Shown here: positions 34,956 through 45,575 of the stretch, piece after piece
Layout: each line of letters opens with the position of its first letter
Numbering within the stretch: the first letter of the stretch is position 1
DNA from: Orychophragmus violaceus
Taxonomy: Eukaryota; Streptophyta; Magnoliopsida; Brassicales; Brassicaceae
DNA length: 64,000 bases
Direction of reading: 5' to 3'
Assembly (NCBI GenBank): GCA_030180135.1
Contig: CM058239.1
Location: 112,067,318 to 112,131,317, forward strand
Position numbers and translations under genes: made by a program
The notes under the pieces: model-generated
The model's input: the letters and a program-made list of their open reading frames with translations, nothing else
What the model was told of the DNA's origin: nothing
The model's database searches: none

Positions 34956-36726
34956 TTGGTTAACATGGCGTACCGTCTGTCTGCTGCTGAAAAGGGGAAG
35001 GGTGTAGCTGATTATCCAGACCCCCCAAGAGCTGTTAAAGTCAAGGTTCCAGCCTTTGATACCTCTGAACTTCTTAGGCGACATGCCTTAACCCTGATAG
35101 GGAGGGTGACCAACCCGAAAGTCCAAAAGATGTGGTCACTTATCCCTTTCTTTACAGATCATTGGAAGACATCATCCCCACCTACTGGAGCAGACTTAGG
35201 ACAAGGATTGTTTCAATTCCAGTTTGCCTCAGAAGAAGACCTGCAGAAAGTCCTGGACAATAGGCCTTATCACTTTGCACATTGGATGATTATCCTGCAA
35301 AGGTGGGAACCATCTACCCTCAGATCCTTCCCTTCGGTCATACCTTTTTGGATCCAGGTACAGGGCATCCCTCTACACCTGTGGTCAAAGGAAACACTCA
35401 AAAGCCTAGCCGACAACATCTGGGTCTATGAAGAGTGTGATATCTCTCTGAAAAATGCAAGAATGAAAGTGTCGATCAACGGTCTCCAGCCGTTAATCTT
35501 CTCTACCCTAGTAGAGTTTGAGATGGGAGACACAGTTGAAGCGTCCTTGGTATATGAAAAGTTAGAGAAATACTGTACTACCTGCTCTATGCTAGACCAT
35601 GAAGCAAAAGACTGCTTGCTGAAGAAACCGATCCTTCAAGAGCCAAACACTGAGAAAGGCAGCACTCGGTTTGAGCTTGACACAAGATATACTCGACCTG
35701 GTAGCATGACAACCAAAAGAGAGTATAAGCCATCTGACTCCAATTACTCTAGGAGCTCTTCCTTCCAACAATACTCCTACAAGGAAAAAGACCGAAAAGG
35801 AAAAACTCTATCAAGACAGGAGCAGTATGGTAGAAAGACCACGAGAGAGGAGAGCTATAGAAGGGACAGAAGCAATGAGTCAGCTCACCGCTCACCTTTG
35901 AGAGAGAGTTCCTCTGTGTTTAGAAGGAACCCAAACCTGGAAAGGAATAGAAGGACACCTTTTGCTCCTCCTCCCCAACATTGGGTTGAGAAAACTAAGT
36001 CTCTGGAACCTGAACTCCCGAGACATGATAACCAACACTCAGAGTCTTCATCCATGAGGACTCGCAGACCACCTTTGGACAAGGAAAAGACTCCAGAATC
36101 TCCAACTAGATCAGTACATCAACAAGCTATCGACTTGGCGATGGGAGAATTACGTGATGTTATGATCCAATATTCAAGTTTCGTTGATCCAAATGAGAGT
36201 GCAGCCAGGAAAGAAAGAGTTCATCTGGCTGAAGAACAAGGGCAATTTGAGGAAACCGCTTTCCAGATGGCCTTGGCTGCATCATCCTCCTCTCATATTC
36301 CATTTGTCACTGCCCCCTGAGGTCCATATTCAACAGGAAAGAATTCCAGCAACTCTAAGGCTGGGACCTACTATGGAACACTTGGAGGAACTGGCCTTTG
36401 AAACTTCTCTAGTCAAACAAAATGTAAAGAAGAGATTAGGAAGACCACCAGGCAAAAAGAACTCACTTAACCCATCAGGACCACTACAAAGTGTCATCCG
36501 AAAGCGCAGGGTTGCTGGGGTCCAACCGTCACCCCGCAAAAGAGCAACTAAACCAGTTTCCCGTAAAGGAATCAGCTTGGAGAAGCAATTACCTGCTGAG
36601 ACAGGAACAAGCATCCGAGATACTGCCAATCAGGATGATATTGTTGCCCCTCTCCCTCCAAGACCAGTTTCAACAAACCTCAAGAAGAAGATGGATTTTC
36701 AGGATCCGTCTTGTCTTCTTCCTTAA
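34956..36726 (+). pseudogene. LINE ORF1 (DUF4283 plus CCHC-type zinc knuckle), one frameshift
   Basis: The first frame runs 454 codons from 34956. Residues about 30-190 are the DUF4283 domain of plant L1 ORF1 proteins (FQFQFASEEDLQKVLDNRPYHF, then FWIQVQGIPLHLWS). CTTCSMLDHEAKDC near residue 206 is a CX2CX4HX4C knuckle. An arginine/serine-rich linker follows. The frame closes at 36320, but the +1 frame carries on from about 36290 with a lysine/arginine-rich tail (KKRLGRPPGKK) to the TAA at 36724-36726. A single frameshift thus split the tail off. The natural end overlaps the ORF2 ATG (36711) by 16 bp. Confidence 0.88.
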
Positions 36727-39700
36727 AAATAGTGTGCTGGAACTGCCAAGGGCTTGGGAACCCCTTGACAGTTCGAAGACTCCGAGAGATAAAGCGCTTG
36801 ATTGATCCAGATATCATCTTTCTCTCTGAGACAAAGAACACTGATGAGACGGTCCTGAAGAAGCTGGAAGTCTTGGGTTTTACCCACCATTCCCTTGTTT
36901 CACCTCATGGACATGCTGGAGGAGGTCTTGTTTTACTCTGGAAACAAGAAGTTAATCTGGAAGTAATATCTTCAAGTATTAACTTCTTTGATTCTGAAAT
37001 TACTTATGAAGGAAATATTTTCTATGCAACTTTCATTTATGGAAATCCTGATCACAATATAAGAAGGAACTTATGGAAATATTTCACTGATTTGGCAATA
37101 ACTAGAGACAAACCTTGGTTTATTTCTGGAGATTTTAATGACATCCTTGATAACTCGGAGAAGAAAGGAGGGCAAATTAGATCAGAAGGCTCCTTTGGGG
37201 ATTTCCGCACATTCCTCTCGGAGTGTGATCTGTATGATATCCAACACTCAGGAGATAACCTCTCCTTGAGAGGAATCAGGGGTGACCAGTTAATACAGTG
37301 CCGACTCGACAGAGCCTTATCAAATAGCAGCTGGGAAGAATTGTATCCAAAGGCTAGGTGCGAGTACTTACGGTATGAAGGATCGGATCATAGACCTTTA
37401 GCAACCTTCCTATACCCTTCAAAGAAAAGGAAAAAAGGTCTGTTTCGCTATGATCGTCGGTTCAAAGATAATGAAGAAGTCAAAAATTTAATTGCAGAGA
37501 CTTGGACAGAGGATACCAGACTTCTGGTCAAAGAAAAAATAGACAAAGTCAGGCGTGCTCTTGTCATCTGGAACAAAGAAAATCACAACAACAGTCAAAA
37601 GAAGATCTTGGAACTTAAGAAAGTCCTAGAGGAAGCAATGACAAATCCAGAAGTTACCACAAACCTGATTCAACAGCTGAATGAAGAGCTCAAGCTAGCT
37701 TACATGGCTGAAGAAGAATTCTAGAAACAGAGAAGTCGCCAACTCTGGCTGCATTTGGGAGACCATAACACAAGCTATTTCCATGCTGCAACTAGGGGAA
37801 TAAAGCAGTTAATAACTTCTCTGTTATTGAAGACAAAGACGGTGAAAGTGTGTTTGAAGAGGAAGGCATTGCTATTGTGATTACCTCCTTCTTCAAAAAA
37901 CTTTTCAAATCCAATGATTCCAGTCCAGATATTGCGAAGGAAACAGTGTGGCATGCCCTGAAACCAGTCATATCAGATGCTACAAATCAGAAACTGATCC
38001 AGCAACCCTCAATAGCAGAAATTAAAGAAGCTATGTTCCACATTCATCCGGATAAAGCCCCTGGCCCCGACGGATTCTCAGCTAGCTTCTTTCAAACTAA
38101 TTGGGAAGTTCTAGGCCAAGACTTAAATGAAGAAATCCAATCCTTCTTTGAGACTGGATCCATGCCGAGTCATGTAAATGATACTTTTGTGAGGCTCATC
38201 CCTAAGGTCACCAGCCCAAAGAAGATAGAAGAATATAGGCCTATTGCCCTTTGCAATGTCTACTACAAGGTGATATCAAAAATCCTATCTAAGAGAATGC
38301 AACCTATCATGGAAGAGATCATCTCTGAAAACCAATCAGCTTTTGTACCTAAGAGGGCAATCTCGGATAATGTTCTAATTACTCATGAAGTACTACATTA
38401 ACTCAAGACGTCTAAAGCACAAAAGCATTGCTCCATGGCGGTTAAAATCGACATGAGCAAGGCTTACGACAGATTGGGGTGGAGCTTTATACAATTAGTT
38501 CTTGGGAGACTTGGATTCCACCACCTATGGATCAATAAGGTGATGCAGTGCGTTAAGACGGTTACTTATTCATTCATTGTAAATGGAGCAGATAGAGGGA
38601 AAGTAGTACCTAGTCGTGGCATCCGTCAAGGGGACCCCCTGTCCCCTTATTTGTTCATACTATGCAGTGAAGTACTGTCAGGTTTATGTCTCAGAGCACA
38701 AGAATCAGGTGAGCTAAAAGGGATCAAAGTAGCACAGCACTGCCCGAGAATCAACCACCTGTTATTTGCAGATGATACCATGATATTTTGTAAAGCAACC
38801 GCTACTGCATCCCTGACCTTAAAGAAGGTCTTGTCAACCTATGAAGTAGTATCTGGACAGAAAATCAATTGTCAGAAATCGTCCATATCCTTCTCAAAGA
38901 AAACACCACAAGCAGTTAAGGATCAAGTCTTCCATACTTTAGAGATCACAAGAGAAGGAGGAGTAGGGAAATACTTGGGCTTACCTGAGCATTTTGGAAG
39001 GAAGAAAAAGGATCTCTTTACATCCATCATAGACCGGATCAGGCAAAAAGCAGTAAGCTGGTCAACAAGGCAACTATCAAGTGCAGGCAAACTGACAATG
39101 CTTAAGAGTGTTCTAACCGCAATGCCCTCATATGCAATGTCCTGCTTCCTTCTCCCTGTCTCCCTGCAAAAACGGATTCAATCCACGTTAACCAGATTCT
39201 GGTGGGATACATCAATGGACAAGCGTAAGATATGTTGGGTATCATGGGACAAAATATCAAAAGCAAAATGCAAAGGAGGATTGGGCATTAGAGAGATAAA
39301 GCGCTTCAATGAGTCACTACTAGGAAAACTTGGTTGGAGGATAATATCAAATCCTCAATGTCTTATTGCAAGGATTCTACTCAGTAAATATTGCCACAAT
39401 ACCTCATTTATAGAATGCACAGCACCAGCTTCTGCCTCACACGGCTGGAGAAGCATCCTGGCCGGGCGCGACTTCATTAAACCTCACCTTGGCTGGGCAG
39501 TGGGTAACGGTACCTCCATCAACATCTGGAATGAGGCCTGGCTCTCTACATCAGAGAATATCCAACCCTTTGGACCACCACCTGAAGCCCAACAAAACAT
39601 GCGAGTCTCAGATTTGCTAGTACCGTCCACAGCAAAATGGGATGTTAACAAGATTGAGCTAACCTTACCAGCTTATATCGGTTCCATCCAAACTTTAAAA

Positions 39701-40741
39701 CCAAGCTCATTGGGAGCTCCATACCGTCGTATCTGGTTACACAATCCCTCGGGAGAATACACAACTAAGTCAGGATATATCTCAAGCTTCCCTGACCCAG
39801 TCCCAGTCCCAGAACACATGAATGTGGATTGGAATGGACTGGTATGGAAGATACCGACGGCTCCAAAGATCAGAATCTTTCTCTGGAAACTTCTCCGTAA
39901 TGCACTTCATGTGGGTGTAAATCTGATCAACCGTGGTATCGAAGTGGATGGAAACTGCAATATCTGCGGTGAGCCAGAATCAATACTGCACTTAATGTTC
40001 AATTGTAGGTTTGCTAAATCAATTTGGGAACTAGCACCGCTTGAAGGAGATTGGCCAGAAGAGATAGCTAACCTCAAGGATGGGCTCGATCACTGTAAAG
40101 CAAAGCGCTCATTACCACCAGTGGGACTCCAGAAACATGAACTTTACCCTTGGATCCTGTGGACCATCTGGAAAACCAGGAACCTACGGCTCTTCCAGGA
40201 TAGAATCCTCACCGTGGAAGAGACGATTCTCAAGGCAACCCAGTCAGCTCGGGAATGGTCATTAGCGCAACAACCGGCAATGATTAAATCAAGCCATCAT
40301 TATGCCCGAATCTCCACTCCTGTCCCAGTCTGTGATCGGGTAACCTGCTATACAGATGGAGCCTGGTTAGCGGATCGTAAATTGGCTGGGATGGAGTGGA
40401 TCTTTACCCAGGATAATACCTCGACCGTATCGTTCTCCTCAGCGGCGGAGTTTGTCGGTTCAGCTCTGGTGGCGGAAGCACTTGCCATTAAAGATGCTCT
40501 CCAATCAGCCATAGATCACAATTTCGGAAGAATTCTAGTCATGTCGGACTCTCTTCAACTAGTCCGGACCATTGACGCCGGTGATTCAATCGCCGAAGCG
40601 CATGGGATCCTCTCGGATATATTTATCTTAATTTCCTCCTTTCAGTCTGTTGAATTCAATTTCATCCCAAGAGATCGTAATACTCTAGCTGATGAGAAAG
40701 CTAAACAGGCCCTCACAAGCCTGATTTGTAGTTTGGGCTAA
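36711..40741 (+). pseudogene. LINE ORF2: endonuclease, reverse transcriptase, zf-RVT, RNase H; three lesions
   Basis: 36711-37724 encodes the apurinic-type endonuclease (VCWNCQGLGNP start, FLSETK, SGDFND, SDHRPL end). From 37850 comes the reverse transcriptase: DKAPGPDGF, RPIALCNVYYK, KIDMSKAYDR, GIRQGDPLSPYLF and the catalytic FADD (about 38765). The zf-RVT region (IPTAPKIRIFLWKLLRNAL) and a C-terminal plant-type RNase H (CYTDGAW, SDS, LADEKAKQA) follow, ending at 40739-40741. Lesions: TAG at 37722-37724, a frameshift near 37800, and TAA at 38399-38401. All catalytic motifs that I checked are still present. Confidence 0.92.
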
Positions 40742-40804
40742 CAAGCCCGTTTGATTTAATGATAAGTTGTTGTCCAAAAAAAAAAAAAAAGAAGGTGAGT
40801 TCCT

Positions 40805-41446
40805 TTCTCCAAATTGTCTCCCCATTTTTGGGGGACAACTTACTGAATACTCTTCTAAATGAGTTTGAGTGTCTCTCCTGCTTCCAAAACTAAATTACTT
40901 TGACACAGATCCGCCAACCTGTTTTAAAAGGATTAACATATGACATGTTAGTGAAATCGGTTTTATTATTAGCAACTTAAAATTCATGTTGCAGAAGATG
41001 AGATATAAATGGTAAAAAAGAATTAAAAATCGATGAAAACATGGTTGGATAGCTCGTTTGAAATATTATTTATAATTGATTAATGCTTTAGGGTTGATTG
41101 CTTTAGGGTTGATAAGATTTAGAAGATTCTCTAAATGATTTTTCAAAAATATATCTTGTTGCATTTTCGATTAGTTTAATATATTGTTTGGAATGTTAAA
41201 AATAATGTTAGTAACGATTTTATATTGTAACTCAAATTACGTCTAGATACATTCCTATGTTTAGGCAAATAAAAATATAATTTAGTTATATGTTAATATA
41301 CTGAAATTTGAATATTTGGTAAAAAGTTAAAGATACGCAAATATCCTTTCGTTGGCGTGATATTGTGTTCTGGTTATTATAGATAATATCAAACGTGCAT
41401 TAAATATCTTCTATTTAGGATATATATTAATTTCGATTTATGTGTT

Positions 41447-41490
<44 letters not shown>

Positions 41491-41727
41491 TTCAACTTTC
41501 TAGTTCTTTAGGATAGATTGTGATGATTTTAGGAAAGTTAATTTTGTTAGTAAATTTAAATAATAAAAGTCAATATTTAAATATTTAATACATTTTCCAT
41601 GAGTGTAAATAATTATAGGGCCAGATTTTACTTTCCTGAAATTATATCTATTAGATTTATTAGTTATGATTTTCTGGTTATTTAAATTAGATTGTGGGGA
41701 TTTAGGAAATTATATATTTTGTTATTT
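40805..41727 (+). other. AT-rich spacer with (AT)n microsatellite
   Basis: No gene found. Alternating AT at 41449-41486. Confidence 0.7.
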
Positions 41728-43095
41728 TGTCGTCGGAATACAATTTATAAATATAGATCCGATTTCCTCTTTTTCATCCTCAATATAATAAACTCTCCAA
41801 TTTCTTTAAATTTCGAATAGCAAAATTTCTAATAAACTCTTGAAATTCTTAAATTTCCCGAGGTAAAGTTTAATGTTAATTCCATCTTCTGTTATTAATT
41901 TTAGATTATTTATTTTCTAACTTGTAATTTTAAAATTTTCCGCAGGAAACGCCGAGGAGTAAGGGACGGTCACTCAAAGGTACCCTACCCCCTTATATCC
42001 TTTATATTTTTTTGTTAAGCTCAGCCGTTGATATTCCGTTGGTTAGTTATCGGTTCAATGTAATATCAAAAAAATATCATTATATTTATGTATGTAAAAC
42101 TTTAAAGTAACAGTGAGCTAAACGGTTTCTATCCCCTCCACTTACTTCTCTGTGCCAATGTACGATACAGGGGAGAAGGGAGCTTTTTTATATTGTTCAA
42201 TTTCTTGACAGAAATCCGAGGGGAGAAAAGAAGGCGCCATTTCCGATGGATTTCCGATGGAAATTTTAAAATCCGTCGAGAATCCGTCGGAAATTACCGA
42301 CGAAAAACCGAGGGTTTATGGTATAAGGTTTCAAAATTGGAAATGAGAATTGAAAATCAACCGAAGACATAATGTAATGATCTTTTAGACCATATACCAT
42401 CCTTTACATCCTCTTAGAACACATATTCTATGGTTTTAATAAAATTAAGTATGTCGGACGAAAACATCTTCTTAGTATACAATGGTGTTTAAGAAGAACT
42501 TATATATGACAATCGCTCGATTTACTGAAAACATAAATTATCGGTAATTTGTATATAAAGAAACTATATTTGACTATAAACCTTGTCATTTAGGTATAAC
42601 TTAAGTACCGAAGTCTTAGAATCCCAAAAACCATACCATAGAACCTCGTCGGAAATATTTCGGAAACTCTGTCGAAAACCCATCGGTATGTTGTAGTCAA
42701 ACAGTCAGTGACTGTATTTACTTTGTGTTTGTTCCCAAAAACGTTTCGAAAACGGATTTTTCGGAAATTGTTCGGCTTCTCGACGGTAAAACGATGGTTT
42801 TGTCGTCGGAATACAATTTATAAATATAGATCCGATTTCCTCTTTTTCATCCTCAATATAATAAACTCTCCAATTTCTTTAAATTTTGAATAGCAAAATT
42901 TCTAATAAACTCTTAATATTCTTAAATTTCCCGAGGTAAAGTTTAATGTTAATTCCATCTTCTGTTATTAATTTTAGATTATTTATTTTCTAACTTTTAT
43001 TTTTAAAATTTTCCGCAGGAAACGCCGAGGAGTAAGGGACGGTCACTCAAAGGTACCCTACCCCCTTATATCCTTTATATTTTTTTGTTAAGCTC
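41728..43095 (+). repeat. CACTA-2 module copies 3 and 4, with 295-bp direct repeats
   Basis: TGTCGTCGGAATACAATTTA to CTTTATATTTTTTTG occurs at 41728-42021 and again at 42801-43092, almost unchanged. The intervening 42027-42800 is homologous to copies 1 and 2. This is best read as head-to-tail module copies of which the first is truncated. Confidence 0.75.
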
Positions 43096-43735
43096 AGCCA
43101 TTAGAACTCACATTATATTAAATCACTTTCTAGTAGTTCACACATCCTTAAATTTCTTTAGCTCTAGCACACTTAGCTCTGGAGTTATGTTTGAACGTGT
43201 TACTGAAAAGATTAGTACACTTTGGTGATCTAGGAATTTAAATCTATCCGTTTAAGCACTCGTCATGCATCACCATATTCTAGAAATCGAGGTATTACAA
43301 TATTCCCAACTAACAGAGCCCAACGCCCTTGTTGCGTACTAAGACATTCACCCCAATTGGTGTCAACCTACATGACTCTACACTCGTGTGGATTCGACTC
43401 TAATACCACTTGTAACGCTATTGATATTTTTATGATATTAAGTAAAAGCAGGGAAGTTGACTAGAAAAAAAATTAAATAAATAAAATTTAATTGGCAACT
43501 TATCTTTGCACATTGATGTTTTGTTTTTCCTAAATAGAGAAAGGCAATTAAGATTTTTCTTTTCCTTTTTCAACTATAAACCAATACAAATGGTAACACC
43601 ATGGTGAGAATCTTCTAAGTTCTAACTATATATAATCTAAAGCAAGACATAGTTGCAATCATGGTGAGAATCTTCTAAGTTCTAATTTAGATAGGTCCAT
43701 TTTTACTCAGAATACCTAATTGTAAACAATACATC
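43096..43735 (+). repeat. TRIM-like remnant, minus orientation (second copy)
   Basis: On the minus strand: LTR end GCGTTACA (43418-43411), primer-binding-site-like GTGGTATTAGAGTCG (43409-43395), an interior of only about 100 bp, polypurine TTGGGAAT, then LTR start TGTAATACC (43299). Homologous to 31260-31800. I could not find a matching outer LTR, so completeness is doubtful. Confidence 0.45.
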
Positions 43736-43785
43736 CTATTTGTAAGCAATATTTTATTTAATATTGTGATTGAAACTACTATTTT

Positions 43786-43854
43786 GTAGAATTATTGTAT
43801 GGTCTTTTTCTTTTTATTTATTTTTACTAAGTAGATTTCAACATATGTCCATTT
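43786..43854 (+). repeat. Host repeat B, left part, interrupted by the copia element
   Basis: GAATTATTGTATGGTCTTTT to CATTT, collinear with 1979-2045. The repeat continues at 50557 after the copia element. Confidence 0.75.
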
Positions 43855-44559
43855 TGTTGGGAATGTCCTGAAATCATTCTTGTACTTACTCTAGTAACAA
43901 TTGTATCGTCGAGAGTAGACAGTCATGTAATACAAGGTGATCATAATGTTTTGCTAGAAGCCGCTTATGATCTATGAGTTTAGAACTTATTGCTAGTATT
44001 ACATGATCCTACAGGGTCACACACCTAAACAAACTGGAAGCTTTATATAGGGTTGATCATATTTGGAATGATCCAATAAATGTATAATTGTTATACACGT
44101 TTCTGAAGGGTGTGTCGATCGACGCAGGTATCTGTGTCGATCGACGCAAGAGTTTAATCGGTTTGTGTCGATCGTTGCATATCTGTGTCGATCGACACAA
44201 TAATAGGGTTTTACGAGTGTGCATATATATGATATATGACGCACGAGTTACAAGGAGTGACAGCCGAAAAATTGACCAGAAACTCAGAAAAGAAACGCAG
44301 AAAAACCCTAAGAGATTGGATCTCTTCCGGTACTAGCATCCTGGACTTTCCAGTTTGTGTGCGTGTGGATACCAGTAGAGGCGCAGCACTTGAGGCGCTA
44401 TCGATCTCGAATCCCTGTTAATCTTCTGCTGCAAATCATCCACGTATATTCGAGATCTGGAATGTAGATTCGACTCTAAGCATGAACCTTAGATCCTAGG
44501 CTTGGAATTTACACCTAGGGTTTCCTAATATGATTAGAAACCGCCTAGAAATTCCTACA
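43855..44559 (+). repeat. 5' LTR of the copia element
   Basis: 705 bp. Palindrome pairs at 44115/44137 and 44168/44188, some 260-335 bp into the LTR. Confidence 0.95.
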
Positions 44560-44560
44560 G

Positions 44561-44572
44561 TGATATCAGAGC
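44561..44572 (+). other. Primer-binding site of the copia element, tRNA-Met type
   Basis: TGATATCAGAGC one base after the LTR; one mismatch from the usual TGGTATCAGAGC. Confidence 0.8.
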
Positions 44573-45575
44573 CTTAGGGTTCTAGTCGAATCGTTTTCTG
44601 CGTATTCGCCCTGTGTTGATCGTTGCTTTGAGCATGTGACGATCGACACAACCGTAAATCAGTCTCGAAATCGCATTGTGTCTATCGACACAAAGTGTTG
44701 CATCGATCGACACAAGGTGACATGACTGGTTCAATTGGATTGAATTGGTCATCGCGATTGGTTGAGCTGGTTAGACCGGTTTATTGTGATTGGTTTGATT
44801 TGGTTGGTGTCGATTGATGCTAGTGTAGTATCGATCGATGCTGACCGGTTATCAAAGCCGTTTCAATTAGATTGATCGGTTATCGCAAATGGTTCTGGTA
44901 TGCTGCATCGATCGATGCTAATGTAGCGTCGATCGACACAGAATTAAATTGTTCGGTTATTGAACCTGCAATTACAGAACCAAACCAAGATTAAACCCCT
45001 TCTTAGAATGGTTAAAGCTTAATTAGATTAGATGTTTTATAAGTTCTAAGCCTTCAAGGATGCATATATGATATGTGTTAGTCTATCAGTTTCGTTCCTC
45101 AACTAAATATCAAGTATGTTTAGATGTCTTCCCAATCTTGTCAACTGTCAAGACTTGTTTCATTGTGCGATAGACTTGCAGTGCAAGGTGTCCACAATTA
45201 CATGAGTAAGACAGGAGGTAATCGTGTTGATGGACTTGCAGTGCAAGACATCAACAATTACATGACTCAAAAGATTGGTTTACTTGAATGGGCCATCTAA
45301 ATCGTTTTGGGCCCAGAGACATCAGGTGGATTGGACATGAGATGTCAGTCCACAACCAAGAGTTATATTGGATATAACTAGAAAAGTTGTTGCTTACCTA
45401 GATAGCTGAAATTGGGGTGATAGCCACTGGCTCACTCGAGTTTTAGTGAAGTATGGGTCTTGGATCATTATATTCAAATGAGGAAACATTGTTTTTGAAT
45501 ATAATGCGAGTCTTCTTAATAGTTAAGATTTCTCATTTCTTGAAAATCATAACTAAACCTCTCTTGTTTTCAGCT
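44573..45575 (+). other. Long gag leader of the copia element with four palindrome pairs
   Basis: Non-coding. Pairs at 44616/44639, 44681/44703, 44810/44831 and 44908/44929. Downstream, CAGTGCAAGGTGTCCACAATTACATGA-like units repeat twice (45180-45270). A TTGTTTTCAG acceptor-like site lies just before the gag ATG at 45576. Confidence 0.65.

Larger units (their letters stand above)
34828..40789 (+). mobile_element. L1-type LINE, full length, with 15-bp target duplication
   Basis: 5,962 bp between two copies of AGAAGGTGAGTTCCT (34813-34827 and 40790-40804). It ends in a 14-A tail after the RNase H frame. It contains a 128-bp leader, ORF1 (RNA-binding, zinc knuckle) and ORF2 (endonuclease, reverse transcriptase, zinc-binding zf-RVT, RNase H). 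ORF1 has one frameshift, and ORF2 has one frameshift and two stops, so it is now inactive. The complete target duplication and tail say the insertion itself was full length. Confidence 0.95.

Noticed and set aside
41728..43095. The 295-bp direct repeats as LTRs of a small retroelement
   Set aside because: They are part of a longer module that recurs elsewhere in the same order, and there is no primer-binding site or polypurine tract between them.
44017..44336. Small frames on both strands in the copia LTR (also at 50014-50333)
   Set aside because: They arise from the palindromes (CVDRH/SIDA-type peptides read in either direction) and have no start context or conservation beyond the LTR.
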